64,000 nt of DNA, from NCBI RefSeq assembly GCF_030687835.1, contig NZ_CP117449.1, positions 2,108,001 to 2,172,000 of the forward strand. The letters run 5' to 3'. This DNA comes from Pseudomonas hefeiensis (GTDB taxonomy: Bacteria; Pseudomonadota; Gammaproteobacteria; Pseudomonadales; Pseudomonadaceae). The translations under genes were made by a program, and so were the position numbers. A model generated the notes under the pieces. The model was not told the origin of the DNA. It worked only from the letters and a program-made list of their open reading frames with translations, and searched no databases. Below are positions 53,817 through 63,944 of this stretch, in pieces. How positions within the stretch are numbered: the stretch's first letter is position 1; every line of letters begins with the position of its first letter.

Positions 53817-54709
53817 GCGCTGAACAGCTCGCGACGCGCGCCTTCGGCGATAGCGACGATGCCCGGATGGCTGACCTTACGCTCCACGGAAATGGCGTAG
53901 AACGACTCGCTGACCGCATCGGTCTGGCCGATCACCTGTACGCCGTACTGACGCTGAACTTCTTCGGCAATCACGCTCGGGCCGATGAAAATTCCGCTGC
54001 CTGATTGCCCGAAGGCCTGCATCAGCGCGCTGTCGTCGAATTCGCCGACGATGCGCGGTTGGATCTGCTGCTCGGCGAACCAGCGTTGCAAGCGGCTGCG
54101 TACTACGGTTTCGGGGCCTGGAATCAGCAGAGGGGCGTCATGCAGGCCGCGGGGAAAATCCGCCCCGTAACGTTCGGCCAACGCAGCGGTGGCGAAGAAA
54201 CTGATCCCGCATTCTCCCAATTTCTGGCTGTAGCCCTTGATGTCCAGGTGGGTCGGCATCGGACTGTCGGAAATCACCAGGTCCAGCCGCTGGATCGCCA
54301 GGTCTGCCAGCAGCCGTTCGAGTTTGTCTTCGCGGCAGGTGATGCGCAGCGGCTCACTCAGCTCCATGGTCGGCGCAAGTAGCCGATAGACGATGGATTT
54401 TGGCACCACATCTGCCACCCCGACCCGGAACAGCGTCTGCTGCTCATTGGGCTGGGCCCGCAACATCAGCTCCAGTTCGCCGCCCAACTGGAACATGTGT
54501 TCGGCATAGGGCAGCGTCTGGCGGCCGGCCTCGGTCAGCTCCAACTGGCGCCCGACGCGGCGAAACAACTTGATGTTATAGGTTTGCTCGAACAGTGAAA
54601 TTTGCCCGCTGATGGTTTGGGGTGTCAGGTTCAGTTGCTCGCAGGCCCGTACAATGCTGCCGGTTTTGGCCACCACCCAGAAGTAATGCAGCTGTCGATA
54701 ATTGAGCAT
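53813..54709 (-). CDS. NhaR-like LysR regulator
   Basis: This 298-residue protein begins MLNYRQLHYFWVVAKTGSIV and has LTPQTISGQISLFEQ (about 27-41), close to NhaR, which senses Na+ in E. coli. No Na+/H+ antiporter gene is adjacent, so the target is not clear. Confidence 0.8.
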   Translation of the reverse strand: MLNYRQLHYFWVVAKTGSIVRACEQLNLTPQTISGQISLFEQTYNIKLFRRVGRQLELTEAGRQTLPYAEHMFQLGGELELMLRAQPNEQQTLFRVGVADVVPKSIVYRLLAPTMELSEPLRITCREDKLERLLADLAIQRLDLVISDSPMPTHLDIKGYSQKLGECGISFFATAALAERYGADFPRGLHDAPLLIPGPETVVRSRLQRWFAEQQIQPRIVGEFDDSALMQAFGQSGSGIFIGPSVIAEEVQRQYGVQVIGQTDAVSESFYAISVERKVSHPGIVAIAEGARRELFSA

Positions 54710-54845
54710 GATTCAAGCCGATTCGTAAAAACCGAAGTATAACCGCTGAAAATACGAATTTTCCTGAAGTATTCTCCTCTCTAGAATGCCGGCCCATCGG
54801 TGAGTCACCTCTGGTGCTCTGTTTAACTTTGAGAGGCATTTATCC

Positions 54846-55097
54846 ATGACGTACAAATCCTTGGGTTTCGCGGCCTTGTTGGCAGTGTCTTCAATCGCGC
54901 TCGTTGGCTGCGAACAGGCCGAAAAAAGCGCGCAGCAATTGATGGGACAAGCAGCTGAAACCGCCAAGCGGGCAATCGATGACACCCATAAGGCCGCCGA
55001 ACAGGCTATCAGCGAAGCCAGTGGCGGTTTGATCAGCCCGAAGGAAAAGCCAGCGGAAGATGCAGAACCATCCGAAACCTCCACCAAAACCATCTAA
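54846..55097 (+). CDS. small lipoprotein
   Basis: This 83-residue protein has a lipobox (ALVGC, Cys22) and a helical Ala/Glu-rich mature part. GAGAGG precedes the ATG. The TerC gene starts 28 bases after its stop, so they may be co-transcribed. Confidence 0.75.
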   Translation: MTYKSLGFAALLAVSSIALVGCEQAEKSAQQLMGQAAETAKRAIDDTHKAAEQAISEASGGLISPKEKPAEDAEPSETSTKTI

Positions 55098-55125
55098 GCC
55101 CGTCATATCGAGTCAGGACTGACCC

Positions 55126-55875
55126 ATGGATTATCTTTTACAACTCGCTGCCAGCCCCACTGCATGGATCGCGCTGGCGACTCTGGTCGTCATGGAAATC
55201 GTGCTTGGCATCGATAACCTGATCTTCATTTCGATCCTGACCAATAAACTGCCCGAACAGCACCGCGCCAAGGCGCGGCGTATCGGCATTGGCATGGCGC
55301 TGATCCTGCGCCTGGGCTTGTTGAGTACCATTGCTTTCATCGTGCAGTTGACTGAGCCGGTTATCGAAATACTCGGCCAGTCGTTCTCCTGGAAGGACAT
55401 GATCCTGATCGCCGGCGGTCTGTTCCTGCTGTGGAAAGCCACCACCGAGATCCACCACAGCATGGACCCGGCCCCGGATGATCCAAAATCCGCCACCTCC
55501 GGGGTGACCCTCGGATTTGCCGCTGCGATCGGTCAGATCCTCATGCTGGACCTGGTATTTTCCATCGACAGCATCATTACCGCCGTGGGCATGACCGAGC
55601 ATCTGCCGATCATGATCATTGCTGTGGTGATCGCGGTATTGGTGATGTTGTTGGCGGCCGAACCGCTGGCCAAGTTCATCAATGACAACCCGACGGTGGT
55701 CATGCTGGCGCTGGGCTTCCTGATCATGATCGGTATGACGCTGATCGCCGAAGGCTTTGGTGCTCATGTGCCCAAGGGCTATATCTACGCAGCCATGGCG
55801 TTCTCGGCAGCGATTGAGGTGTTGAACATGATGTCGCGTCGCCGTCAGCAAAGGGCGATGGCCGATAAAGCCTGA
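55126..55875 (+). CDS. TerC-family integral membrane protein
   Basis: This 249-residue protein has about seven membrane helices with TerC motifs: [20 protein letters not shown] (about 24-43) and [13 protein letters not shown]. The family exports Mn or related metals. A strong terminator follows. Confidence 0.9.
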   Translation: MDYLLQLAASPTAWIALATLVVMEIVLGIDNLIFISILTNKLPEQHRAKARRIGIGMALILRLGLLSTIAFIVQLTEPVIEILGQSFSWKDMILIAGGLFLLWKATTEIHHSMDPAPDDPKSATSGVTLGFAAAIGQILMLDLVFSIDSIITAVGMTEHLPIMIIAVVIAVLVMLLAAEPLAKFINDNPTVVMLALGFLIMIGMTLIAEGFGAHVPKGYIYAAMAFSAAIEVLNMMSRRRQQRAMADKA

Positions 55876-55887
55876 TTGCAGGCAGTC

Positions 55888-55924
55888 AAAAGCCGTCCGG
55901 GGTTCATCCCCGGGCGGCTTTTTT
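55888..55924 (+). terminator. rho-independent terminator after TerC gene
   Basis: AAAAGCCGTCCGGGG, TTCAT loop, CCCCGGGCGGCTTTTTT (one mismatch). Works for both directions. Confidence 0.85.
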
Positions 55925-55944
55925 GATTTTTGAAGGGGGAACGG

Positions 55945-56109
55945 TCAGTGTGCGGCGGCGTGGCGCCTGGCCGGTTTTGGCGCTTTTTCCGCTCGCGCTG
56001 GCGGCGCGTGATGATGGCGGCGAGCAATGCGCAGAACGCCCCACAGCATGGCTGTGGCGACGCTTAACCAGCCGAATATCAGCATCAGGATCGTTGTGGT
56101 CAGGCTCAT
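55945..56109 (-). CDS. small single-span membrane protein
   Basis: This 54-residue protein begins MSLTTTILMLIFGWLSVATA, one membrane helix (about 4-25) and a basic His/Arg/Ala tail. A strong AAGGAGG lies 6 bases before the ATG at 56109. Confidence 0.7.
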   Translation of the reverse strand: MSLTTTILMLIFGWLSVATAMLWGVLRIARRHHHAPPARAEKAPKPARRHAAAH

Positions 56110-56332
56110 CTGTGCCTCCTTCTGCCCCAGTTCAGGGCGACGCACTCGTTACAATGGACAGTCTAGTCGCTAAAGTGTTGCAGGGAATCGATCGGCAGTG
56201 ACGACAGACGGACCGGTTCGTTCTATCGCCGCCATGGGACTGTTGTTTAAGGCTATACCCACGTCTCTCTGCACCTTATGATCGATGGCCCTTGCCTGGC
56301 CCGATGTCGGGTGCCTTAACAAGAGAGTCCTC

Positions 56333-57010
56333 ATGTTTCCGGTAATTTCCTCTTTTCGATCACTGGTCCTGGTGACGGCGTGTCTAACGGCCCTGGCGGG
56401 TTGCGCAGGCAGTGTGTCGCCGCAGATTCAGCGCCTGCCCGAGCGGGTGGAACTCAACAGCGTGCCGTTCTTCCGTGGCGAAATGTACCAGGGCGCTCCC
56501 CAATCGCTGGCCAGCCTGCTGACGCTGCAAGGCACGGTGATTACGCCGGGATTGCTGGAGAAGCCTCTGCATCTGCCGGAAGGCGAAGCCCATTTGCAGC
56601 AGAACCTGCAAACCCTGGCGCGAGAGTATGGACTGGTGGTGTACCCCCTCGACAGTGAACTGCCAGCACTGTTGGAGCAAATCGCGGCGGGTTACCCCGT
56701 GCTGGTGCGCTATACGGAGGGCTCGGCTTTTTGGTCTGGGCCGAGGTACAGCATTCTCGTCGGTTACAACCGCCAAAAGCAGACGGTCTTGCTGCGATCG
56801 GGGATGAACCGGCGGCTGCTGATGAGCTTCAGTGGGTTTGAGTCGGCTCTCAAAGATGCTGGAGGCTGGGCGGTACTGGTCCAGCGACCTACGCAGCTCC
56901 CGGCCAAGGTAAACTCCCAGCGCTGGTTGAAAGCTGCGGGTGAACTGGCCGGGGCAGGGCAGGAACAGGCAGCGGCCCGGGCCACTCAAGCCCTGAGCAG
57001 CGCCCACTGA
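56333..57010 (+). CDS. C39-peptidase-like lipoprotein lacking catalytic residues
   Basis: This 225-residue lipoprotein (LAGC, Cys24) resembles C39-like papain-fold lipoproteins of pseudomonads: LPERVELNSVPFFRGEMYQG at about 35-54, then PVLVRYTEG and the ILVGYNRQKQTVLLRSG strands. The family Cys in the YQCGP position is replaced (YQGAPQ, 52-57), and the His before the VxGY strand is replaced (PRYSILVGY, 137-145). It is likely a non-catalytic binding protein. The ATG at 56333 is preferred. Confidence 0.7.
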   Translation: MFPVISSFRSLVLVTACLTALAGCAGSVSPQIQRLPERVELNSVPFFRGEMYQGAPQSLASLLTLQGTVITPGLLEKPLHLPEGEAHLQQNLQTLAREYGLVVYPLDSELPALLEQIAAGYPVLVRYTEGSAFWSGPRYSILVGYNRQKQTVLLRSGMNRRLLMSFSGFESALKDAGGWAVLVQRPTQLPAKVNSQRWLKAAGELAGAGQEQAAARATQALSSAH

Positions 57011-57111
57011 TCTCATGCCCCGTTCGTCACTTGTCGGGCACCACCGGCCATGCCAGAGGCTCCTAACCTCAGGGGCCGGAATATCCGGCCCATGATTGCG
57101 AGGAGAAAAGC

Positions 57112-57315
57112 ATGGCACAGTCGAAAACACCCACGGGGCCACATTCTTCTGAACATTCTTCCGGCGATGATTTGGGATTTGATCCTGACTCGCCGGATCT
57201 CGGCGATCCTCAAGTTGATCCGATAGGCCCCGCCAAGGCGCCTTTGGACGAAGAGGACGAGCAGGAGGAGCCCGGTTCCAAAGCGTATGACCCGCTGGGT
57301 GATCTAAAGCCTTGA
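57112..57315 (+). CDS. small acidic hypothetical protein
   Basis: This 67-residue Asp/Pro/Glu-rich protein begins MAQSKTPTGPHSSEHSSGDD and looks disordered. GGAG lies well placed before the ATG. A terminator follows. Confidence 0.65.
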   Translation: MAQSKTPTGPHSSEHSSGDDLGFDPDSPDLGDPQVDPIGPAKAPLDEEDEQEEPGSKAYDPLGDLKP

Positions 57316-57322
57316 ATAAAAC

Positions 57323-57348
57323 AAAGCCCCGCTGAAGCGGGGCTTTTT
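57323..57348 (+). terminator. rho-independent terminator
   Basis: AAAGCCCCGC, TGAA, GCGGGGCTTTTT. It lies between convergent genes and can serve both. Confidence 0.85.
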
Positions 57349-57359
57349 GTCAGGCTAAT

Positions 57360-58295
57360 TTACTTGGACGCCTCGACTACACCGGTTTGGCGGCTCTTGA
57401 GGTTCTTGGCCGCCTTGTATTGAAGGGCCACGGCAGGAACGCTGGCGCTTTTGCCGGTTTCCACCCAGCTACGGATCCGGCTGGCGTCGGCGAAGTGGGT
57501 GTATTTCCCAAACGCATCCAGCACTACCAGGGCCATCGGTCGATTGCTCATTTTCGTTACCAGCACCAGACAGTGGCCGGCCTGATTGGTAAAGCCGGTC
57601 TTGGTCAGCTGGATGTCCCAGCCAGCCTTGTGGACCAGGTGGTCGGTGTTGCGAAAGCCCAGGCTATAAACCGGTTTGCGGAACGTTACGGTCTTTTCCT
57701 TGGTGGTACTAAGTTCGCTGAGCAATGGATATTTGCGGGCCGCGATCAGCAGTTTGGTCAGGTCGCGGGCGGTGGAAACGTTATGGATCGACAGGCCTGT
57801 GGGCTCGACATAGTGGGTGCTGGTCATGCCCAGCGCCTTTGCCTTGGCGTTCATGGCGGCGATGAACGCTGCGTAACCGCCCGGATAGTGATGGGCGAGG
57901 CTGGCGGCGGCGCGGTTTTCCGACGACATCAGGGCGATCAGCAACACGTCCCGGCGTGACAGTTCGCTGTTGAGTTTGACCCGGGAAAATACGCCCTTCA
58001 TCTCCGGTGTATTGGCGATGGTCATGGAGATGTATTCATTCAGATCCTGTCTGGCATCCAGCACGATCAGGCCGGTCATCAATTTGGTCACCGAAGCGAT
58101 GGGCACCACCACGTCGGGATTGCTGGAATAAACGACTTTATTTGTCTGCAAGTCCAGCAGCATGGCGCTGCCCGAGGCGACTTGCAGTTTTGAGGTGTCT
58201 CGCGGGGTGGCGATGGTTTCCTGCGCGTCGACATTTTGCGTGATAAAGGTACCTGTGAAAGCGATGAACAGGCTGAGGATAGAAAGACGGATTTT
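57360..58295 (-). CDS. pbpG: D-Ala-D-Ala endopeptidase PBP7
   Basis: This 311-residue enzyme has a signal peptide (about 1-25) and the three S11 motifs: SVTK (69-72), SEN (126-128) and KTG (234-236). It cuts peptidoglycan cross-links. A GTG at 58295, immediately before the signal peptide, is preferred over a TTG at 58337. Confidence 0.9.
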   Translation of the reverse strand, partial: KIRLSILSLFIAFTGTFITQNVDAQETIATPRDTSKLQVASGSAMLLDLQTNKVVYSSNPDVVVPIASVTKLMTGLIVLDARQDLNEYISMTIANTPEMKGVFSRVKLNSELSRRDVLLIALMSSENRAAASLAHHYPGGYAAFIAAMNAKAKALGMTSTHYVEPTGLSIHNVSTARDLTKLLIAARKYPLLSELSTTKEKTVTFRKPVYSLGFRNTDHLVHKAGWDIQLTKTGFTNQAGHCLVLVTKMSNRPMALVVLDAFGKYTHFADASRIRSWVETGKSASVPAVALQYKAAKNLKSRQTGVVEASK

Positions 58296-58446
58296 CACGC
58301 GAGTAGACTCGATAGAGTTGAAGGTGCCATGCAGCAATGGCTTGTTAACAAGCGCTGCATTTTATGAGTATGGGCGAGGACAGCGCTATATGCCTGCGTC
58401 GTCGGGGCTTGCGCTTAAATAAAGTTTAATGAAGGGCCCAAAAACT

Positions 58447-58538
58447 CCTGTGGGAGCGAGCCCGCTCGCGATAGCGGTGTCAGCCAACATTGATGAGGGC
58501 TGATACAACGCTATCGCGAGCAGGCTCGCTCCCACAGG
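58447..58538. repeat. REPIN (paired inverted REP)
   Basis: Two 30-base REPs (58447-58476 and 58509-58538) are inverted copies with few mismatches, of the same family as 51044-51117. Nothing else is seen in this 269-base gap. Confidence 0.85.
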
Positions 58539-58564
58539 GTTTAGAGTTGGGCTGAAAAGGCTTA

Positions 58565-59419
58565 TCAGCTATGCAGCGTCTCCGCCGCATACAAGGTGTT
58601 TTCCAGCAGGCAGGCGCGGGTCATCGGGCCTACACCGCCAGGGACTGGGGTGATCCAGCCTGCGCGGGGCAGGGCGGTTTCGTAGATCACGTCGCCAACC
58701 AGCTTGCCATCGTCCTGGCGGTTGATACCCACGTCGATGACGATGGCGCCTTCCTTGATCCACTCACCTTTCACCAGGCCAGGCTTGCCGGCGGCAACCA
58801 CCACCAGGTCGGCGCGGCCGACGTGTCCAGCCAGGTCCTTGGTAAAGCGATGGGTCACGGTGACGGTGCAACCGGCCAGCAGCAGCTCCATGGCCATCGG
58901 ACGGCCAACGATGTTGGACGCGCCGACAACCACGGCATCGAGACCGTAAAGGTCCACGCCGGTGCTTTCCAGCAACGTCATGATGCCTTTGGGGGTGCAG
59001 GGCCGTAGCAGCGGGATACGCTGGGCCAGGCGACCAACATTATAAGGATGGAAGCCGTCGACATCTTTGTCCGGGCGGATACGCTCCAGCAGTTTGGAGG
59101 CGTCGAGGTGTTCAGGCAGGGGCAGTTGGAGCAGAACGCCGTCGATGTTCGGGTCGTCGTTCAGGCGATCAATCAGATCAGCCAACGCTTGTTGAGTGGT
59201 TTCGGAAGGCAGGTCGTAGGCCTGGGAAAGGAAGCCGACCTCTTCACAGTCTTTACGCTTGTGCGAGACATAAACCTGAGAGGCAGGATCGCTGCCGACC
59301 AGGATCACCGCAAGGCCGGGCGTACGCAGACCTTGCTGGCGGCGCTCGGTGACTCGTTGGGCGATCTGCTGGCGCAGGCTGGCGGCGATCGATTTGCCGT
59401 CGATAAGTTGTGCAGTCAT
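58565..59419 (-). CDS. folD: methylenetetrahydrofolate dehydrogenase/cyclohydrolase FolD
   Basis: This 284-residue bifunctional enzyme has [14 protein letters not shown] (about 50-63, catalytic Lys) and [17 protein letters not shown] (NADP-binding). It converts methylene-THF to formyl-THF. Near the tRNA cluster as in other pseudomonads. Confidence 0.95.
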   Translation of the reverse strand: MTAQLIDGKSIAASLRQQIAQRVTERRQQGLRTPGLAVILVGSDPASQVYVSHKRKDCEEVGFLSQAYDLPSETTQQALADLIDRLNDDPNIDGVLLQLPLPEHLDASKLLERIRPDKDVDGFHPYNVGRLAQRIPLLRPCTPKGIMTLLESTGVDLYGLDAVVVGASNIVGRPMAMELLLAGCTVTVTHRFTKDLAGHVGRADLVVVAAGKPGLVKGEWIKEGAIVIDVGINRQDDGKLVGDVIYETALPRAGWITPVPGGVGPMTRACLLENTLYAAETLHS

Positions 59420-59550
59420 TGCGCGTGGTTAACCATCGAGAGGGGAAAAAAAGAGAACGCATTCTCGCATGCCGAGGCGTGAGGGCAAAGGCGCTTGGTC
59501 TGCAAATTCCCCTAACCCCTTTAATTAAATGAATTTTTTTTAAAAAAGAG

Positions 59551-59579
59551 TTGACGACCTATCAGGCCGTCTATAACAT
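59551..59579 (+). promoter_or_regulatory. probable tRNA operon promoter
   Basis: TTGACG at 59551-59556, 17 bases, TAACAT at 59574-59579. An AT-rich stretch lies upstream (59520-59548), perhaps an UP element. The tRNAs begin 122 bases further on. This 280-base gap holds no gene. Confidence 0.5.
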
Positions 59580-59700
59580 TCGTCGCACTTGTCGGGCACA
59601 GCCTAGCACTGGTTAAGAAGGTGGAGCAGAGTGAGTTGTTTTAACTCGGTAACACTGAAAGCACTTAGTTTGTAATCGTCCAAGAATACAGATTAAAAAG

Positions 59701-59777
59701 GCGCCCGTAGCTCAGCTGGATAGAGCATCCGCCTTCTAAGCGGATGGTCGCAGGTTCGAGTCCTGCCGGGTGCGCCA
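59701..59777 (+). tRNA. tRNA-Arg (TCT)
   Basis: A 77-base cloverleaf with acceptor GCGCCCG/CGGGTGC (one GU pair), anticodon TCT in CTTCTAA, GGTTCGA T loop and encoded CCA. Confidence 0.97.
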
Positions 59778-59818
59778 ATTAGGCAGCTTTGGCACAAGTA
59801 AGGCAACAAGGCAATATG

Positions 59819-59894
59819 GTGGGCGTAGCTCAGTTGGTAGAGCACGGGATTGTGACTCCCGTTGTCGTGGGTTCGATCCCCATCGTCCACCCCA
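59819..59894 (+). tRNA. tRNA-His (GTG)
   Basis: A 76-base cloverleaf with acceptor GTGGGCG/CGTCCAC, anticodon GTG in TTGTGAC, GGTTCGA T loop and encoded CCA. Confidence 0.97.
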
Positions 59895-59904
59895 TATTCT
59901 AGAG

Positions 59905-59932
59905 AGGCGCCAGATTTAACAATCTGGCGCCT
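59905..59932 (+). terminator. stem-loop between tRNA-His and tRNA-Leu
   Basis: AGGCGCCAGATT, TAAC, AATCTGGCGCCT, a perfect 12-base stem with a broken T run (CTTTGCTTT). It may terminate partly or guide processing. Confidence 0.5.
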
Positions 59933-59952
59933 TTGCTTTAAAAGCTTGATAC

Positions 59953-60037
59953 GCGGATGTGGTGGAATTGGTAGACACACTGGATTTAGGTTCCAGCGCC
60001 GCAAGGTGTGAGAGTTCGAGTCTCTCCGTCCGCACCA
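59953..60037 (+). tRNA. tRNA-Leu (TAG)
   Basis: An 85-base class II tRNA with acceptor GCGGATG/CGTCCGC, anticodon TAG in TTTAGGT, long variable arm (GCGCCGCAAGGTGT region) and encoded CCA. Confidence 0.97.
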
Positions 60038-60063
60038 TACAAGTCGCTATTTAAATAGCAGAG

Positions 60064-60099
60064 AACGGCGCAGTACCTGAAGAGGGCTGCGCCGTTTTT
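60064..60099 (+). terminator. rho-independent terminator after tRNA cluster
   Basis: AACGGCGCAG pairs with CTGCGCCGTT, then a T run. Confidence 0.75.
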
Positions 60100-60240
60100 G
60101 TTTTCGCGGTTTTTGTGTTGTATGCCGGCCCTGACTCGGGGTAGGCGGGGTGCCTGGATCGTCGCGATTGTGTTTCGTGATGATGCGTGGCATGTCCGTC
60201 GGTCTCCTCGGGAGACCGGATGTCGGGCGGGTGGGTTTGC

Positions 60241-60260
60241 CGCTTCTATATATAGAAGCG
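60241..60260. repeat. perfect 20-base palindrome upstream of tig
   Basis: CGCTTCTATATATAGAAGCG is a perfect palindrome in the 427-base gap between tRNA-Leu and tig. An 8-base hairpin (GGTCTCC/GGAGACC) lies 30 bases before it. It may be a binding site or a structure in the tig leader region; no gene is seen in the gap. Confidence 0.5.
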
Positions 60261-60375
60261 TTAGAAGCGTCGGCCCAGAGCCTCGCAATGATCAACTGTA
60301 TTTGCAAACCGGGCGAGACATGACCGTATGTCCGCCCCTAAATCCGGCGCCTGTTTCCAGCCCTCTTTCAGTAGG

Positions 60376-60404
60376 GTGACTTCTTGAGTTTGACCTACTA
60401 GAAT
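60376..60404 (+). promoter_or_regulatory. tig: possible tig promoter
   Basis: GTGACT at 60376-60381, 17 bases, TAGAAT at 60399-60404, about 60 bases before the tig ATG. Confidence 0.4.
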
Positions 60405-60465
60405 GCATGCCCTTGATTCTGGGGTCGGAAACGCCCGGCCAACGTCTGTGCAACGAGGAATATCC

Positions 60466-61776
60466 ATGCAAGTTTCTGTTGAAAATACTTCTGCTCTTGA
60501 GCGCCGCATGAGCATCACCGTGCCGGCTGAGCGCATCGAGACTCAGGTCAACAAGCGTCTGCAGCAGACTGCCCAAAAGGCCAAAATCCCAGGTTTCCGC
60601 CCAGGCAAAGTGCCAATGAGCGTGATTCGCCAGCGTTACGAAGCTGATGCGCGTCAGGAAGCCGTGGGCGACGTGATCCAGTCTTCGTTCTACGAAGCGG
60701 TTGTCGAGCAGAAACTGAACCCGGCCGGCGCTCCGTCCGTTGAGCCTAAGGTGCTGGAAAAGGGCAAGGACCTGGAGTTCGTTGCCACGTTCGAAGTATT
60801 CCCTGAGTTCACGGTTGCCGGTTTTGAGTCCATCGCCGTCGAGCGTCTGAGCGCTGATGTTTCGGATGCCGACCTGGACAAGATGCTGGACATCCTGCGC
60901 AAGCAGAACACCCGTTTCGAAGTGGCCGATCGTGCCGCCCAGAATGAAGATCAACTGAACATCGATTTCGTCGGCAAGGTCGACGGTGAGGTGTTCGCCG
61001 GTGGTTCTGCCAAGGCTACGCAGTTGGTGCTGGGCTCCGGTCGCATGATCCCTGGCTTCGAAGAGGGCCTGGTTGGCGCCAAGGCCGGTGAAGAGCGCGT
61101 TCTGAACCTGACCTTCCCTGAGGATTACCAGAACCTGGACCTGGCTGGCAAAGCCGCCGAGTTCACCGTGACCGTCAACAGCGTTTCCGAGCCAAAACTG
61201 CCAGAGCTGAACGAAGAGTTCTTCACCCAGTTCGGCATCAAGGAAACCGGTCTGGAAGGTTTCCGCGCCGAAGTTCGCAAGAACATGGAGCGTGAACTGC
61301 GTCAGGCCATCAAGTCCAAAGTCAAGAACCAGGTCATGGACGGTCTGCTGGCCTCCAACCCGATCGAAGTGCCAAAGGCTTTGCTGGACAACGAAGTGAA
61401 CCGTCTGCGTGTACAGGCTGTTCAACAGTTCGGCGGCAACATCAAGCCGGACCAGCTGCCAGCCGAGCTGTTTGAAGAACAAGCCAAGCGCCGCGTTGTG
61501 CTGGGCCTGATCGTCGCTGAAGTGGTCAAGCAGTTCGAACTCAAGCCTGACGAAGCCCGCGTTCGCGAGCTGATTCAGGAAATGGCTTCGGCCTACCAGG
61601 AGCCTGAGCAAGTCGTGTCCTGGTACTACAAGAACGACCAACAGCTGAACGAAGTCCGTTCGGTTGTGCTGGAAGAACAAGTTGTGGATACTGTTCTGCA
61701 GAAAGCTAGCGTGACCGATAAAGCGGTCTCTTACGAAGAAGCGGTCAAGCCGGTGGAAGCTCCACAAGCCGATTGA
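60466..61776 (+). CDS. tig: trigger factor
   Basis: This 436-residue ribosome-bound chaperone starts [20 protein letters not shown] with GAGGAA upstream. It has the ribosome-binding motif GFRPGKVP (about 43-50), the peptidyl-prolyl isomerase domain (about 160-240) and the C-terminal arms. It is first in tig-clpP-clpX. Confidence 0.97.
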   Translation: MQVSVENTSALERRMSITVPAERIETQVNKRLQQTAQKAKIPGFRPGKVPMSVIRQRYEADARQEAVGDVIQSSFYEAVVEQKLNPAGAPSVEPKVLEKGKDLEFVATFEVFPEFTVAGFESIAVERLSADVSDADLDKMLDILRKQNTRFEVADRAAQNEDQLNIDFVGKVDGEVFAGGSAKATQLVLGSGRMIPGFEEGLVGAKAGEERVLNLTFPEDYQNLDLAGKAAEFTVTVNSVSEPKLPELNEEFFTQFGIKETGLEGFRAEVRKNMERELRQAIKSKVKNQVMDGLLASNPIEVPKALLDNEVNRLRVQAVQQFGGNIKPDQLPAELFEEQAKRRVVLGLIVAEVVKQFELKPDEARVRELIQEMASAYQEPEQVVSWYYKNDQQLNEVRSVVLEEQVVDTVLQKASVTDKAVSYEEAVKPVEAPQAD

Positions 61777-61802
61777 TTGTTCTGCGGTAAGAAATACACA
61801 CC

Positions 61803-61830
61803 CATAAGCCAGCCTTCGCGCTGGCTTATG
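61803..61830 (+). other. stem-loop between tig and clpP
   Basis: CATAAGCCAGC pairs with GCTGGCTTATG around CTTCGC. There is no T run, so it is more likely an mRNA stability or processing hairpin than a terminator. Confidence 0.5.
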
Positions 61831-61869
61831 CGTATTCAAGACATAACTATTTGGGAGTGACTGCGAGAC

Positions 61870-62511
61870 ATGTCCCGCAATTCTTTTTATCAGCAGAACT
61901 CTGACATCCAGGCCGCAGGCGGCCTGGTCCCGATGGTTATCGAGCAATCTGCCCGTGGCGAGCGTGCCTATGACATCTATTCGCGTCTGCTCAAGGAGCG
62001 CGTCATTTTCCTGATCGGCCCCGTTGAAGACTACATGGCCAACCTGGTTGCGGCGCAACTGCTGTTCCTTGAAGCGGAAAACCCGGACAAGGATATCCAT
62101 CTGTACATCAACTCACCTGGCGGCTCGGTGACAGCAGGCATGTCGATCTACGACACCATGCAGTTCATCAAGCCCGACGTTTCCACCATCTGCATCGGCC
62201 AGGCCTGCAGCATGGGCGCATTCCTGCTCGCCGGTGGCGCGGCGGGCAAGCGTCATTGCCTGCCTAATTCGCGCATGATGATTCACCAGCCGTTGGGTGG
62301 TTTTCAGGGGCAGGCGTCGGACATCGACATCCATGCCAAGGAAATCCTGCACATTCGTTCGCGCCTGAACTCGCTGCTGGCCCATCACACCGGTCAAAGC
62401 CTCGAAACCATTGAGCGCGACACCGAGCGTGACAACTTCATGAGCGCTGAGCGTGCGGCCGAATATGGCCTGATCGACTCCGTGATCAACAAGCGTCAAA
62501 TGCCTGCCTAA
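61870..62511 (+). CDS. clpP: ATP-dependent Clp protease, proteolytic subunit
   Basis: This 213-residue serine protease has Ser114 (QACSMGAF) and His139 (MIHQPLGG). A short propeptide precedes [14 protein letters not shown]. It forms the 14-mer that works with ClpX. Gene order tig-clpP-clpX is conserved. Confidence 0.98.
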   Translation: MSRNSFYQQNSDIQAAGGLVPMVIEQSARGERAYDIYSRLLKERVIFLIGPVEDYMANLVAAQLLFLEAENPDKDIHLYINSPGGSVTAGMSIYDTMQFIKPDVSTICIGQACSMGAFLLAGGAAGKRHCLPNSRMMIHQPLGGFQGQASDIDIHAKEILHIRSRLNSLLAHHTGQSLETIERDTERDNFMSAERAAEYGLIDSVINKRQMPA

Positions 62512-62550
62512 GCCGCTCAAAATGCAGGTGGTTGGGATGACCGGCCGCCT

Positions 62551-62570
62551 GCGGGCTTGAAAAAGCCCGC
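62551..62570 (+). other. stem-loop between clpP and clpX
   Basis: GCGGGCTT, GAAA, AAGCCCGC, without a T run. It could limit readthrough from clpP to clpX or protect the clpP message. Confidence 0.45.
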
Positions 62571-62618
62571 AATTGCCTTCATCTTGTGTTGCAAGCCTAT
62601 CGGATTTGGATCGATCGA

Positions 62619-63902
62619 ATGACTGACACCCGCAACGGCGAGGACAACGGCAAACTGCTTTATTGCTCCTTCTGTGGCAAAAGCCAGCATGAAGTACGCA
62701 AATTGATTGCCGGCCCCTCGGTCTTCATTTGCGACGAGTGCGTCGACCTGTGCAATGACATCATCCGCGAGGAGGTGCAGGAAGCCCAGGCCGAAAGCAG
62801 CGCGCATAAGTTGCCTTCGCCTAAAGAAATCAGCGGCATCCTTGATCAATATGTCATTGGTCAGGAGCGCGCGAAAAAGGTATTGGCCGTAGCGGTGTAC
62901 AACCACTACAAGCGCCTGAACCAACGTGACAAAAAGAATGACGAGGTCGAACTCGGCAAGAGCAACATCCTGCTGATCGGCCCGACAGGCTCGGGTAAAA
63001 CCCTGCTTGCCGAAACCCTGGCCCGTTTGCTGAACGTTCCATTCACCATCGCCGACGCAACCACCCTCACCGAGGCAGGTTATGTGGGTGAGGATGTCGA
63101 GAACATCATTCAGAAACTGTTGCAGAAGTGCGATTACGATGTGGAAAAGGCCCAGATGGGTATTGTCTACATCGACGAAATCGACAAGATTTCCCGCAAG
63201 TCCGACAACCCGTCCATCACCCGGGATGTTTCCGGCGAGGGCGTGCAGCAGGCCTTGCTCAAGTTGATCGAAGGCACGGTCGCTTCGGTTCCGCCTCAGG
63301 GTGGTCGCAAGCATCCGCAGCAGGAGTTCCTGCAGGTCGACACGCGTAACATCCTGTTCATCTGCGGCGGCGCGTTCTCCGGCCTGGAAAAGGTTATTCA
63401 AAACCGTTCCACCCGTGGTGGTATTGGTTTCAATGCCGAAGTGCGTAGCAAGGAAGAGGGTAAGAAGGTCGGTGAATCCCTGCGTGAAGTCGAACCTGAT
63501 GATCTGGTCAAGTTCGGGCTGATCCCGGAATTCGTGGGTCGCTTGCCGGTTCTGGCGACGCTGGACGAGTTGGATGAAGCAGCATTGATGCAGATTCTGA
63601 CCGAGCCGAAGAATGCCCTGACCAAGCAATATGCCAAGCTGTTCGAAATGGAAGGTGTAGACCTGGAGTTCCGTTCCGACGCGCTGAAATCGGTTGCCAA
63701 GCGAGCCCTGGAGCGTAAAACCGGTGCCCGTGGGTTGCGCTCGATTCTGGAAGGCGTATTGCTCGACACGATGTACGAGATCCCCTCGCAGTCCGAGGTG
63801 AGTAAAGTCGTGATCGACGAAAGCGTTATAGAAGGTAAGTCCAAGCCTTTGTATATCTACGAAAACAAAGAGCCGGCTGCCAAGGCCGCGCCGGACGCTT
63901 AA
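62619..63902 (+). CDS. clpX: ATP-dependent Clp protease, ATPase subunit ClpX
   Basis: This 427-residue unfoldase has a zinc-binding domain (Cys16, Cys19, Cys38, Cys41), Walker A GPTGSGKT (121-128), Walker B YIDEID, pore loop GYVGED and the IGF-like loop that binds ClpP. The ATG at 62619 is preferred over 62586. Confidence 0.98.
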   Translation: MTDTRNGEDNGKLLYCSFCGKSQHEVRKLIAGPSVFICDECVDLCNDIIREEVQEAQAESSAHKLPSPKEISGILDQYVIGQERAKKVLAVAVYNHYKRLNQRDKKNDEVELGKSNILLIGPTGSGKTLLAETLARLLNVPFTIADATTLTEAGYVGEDVENIIQKLLQKCDYDVEKAQMGIVYIDEIDKISRKSDNPSITRDVSGEGVQQALLKLIEGTVASVPPQGGRKHPQQEFLQVDTRNILFICGGAFSGLEKVIQNRSTRGGIGFNAEVRSKEEGKKVGESLREVEPDDLVKFGLIPEFVGRLPVLATLDELDEAALMQILTEPKNALTKQYAKLFEMEGVDLEFRSDALKSVAKRALERKTGARGLRSILEGVLLDTMYEIPSQSEVSKVVIDESVIEGKSKPLYIYENKEPAAKAAPDA

Positions 63903-63924
63903 GCGTCCCGGTGTCGGAATAAAG

Positions 63925-63944
63925 AAGGGGCCTTCGGGCCCCTT
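63925..63944 (+). terminator. terminator after clpX
   Basis: AAGGGGCC, TTCG, GGCCCCTT, then TTGCTTTTT. The remaining 56 bases hold no gene start. Confidence 0.7.

Noticed and set aside
59905..59932. prophage attachment site within tRNA cluster
   Set aside because: All three tRNAs are intact and flanked by backbone genes; no repeated 3' tRNA end is seen nearby.
60292..62100. 602-residue ORF on the minus strand across tig and clpP
   Set aside because: It mirrors the well-established tig and clpP frames; long antisense ORFs are common in GC-rich coding DNA, and it has no ribosome site or known motif.
62517..63629. 370-residue minus-strand ORF across clpX
   Set aside because: Shadow of clpX with low-complexity composition.
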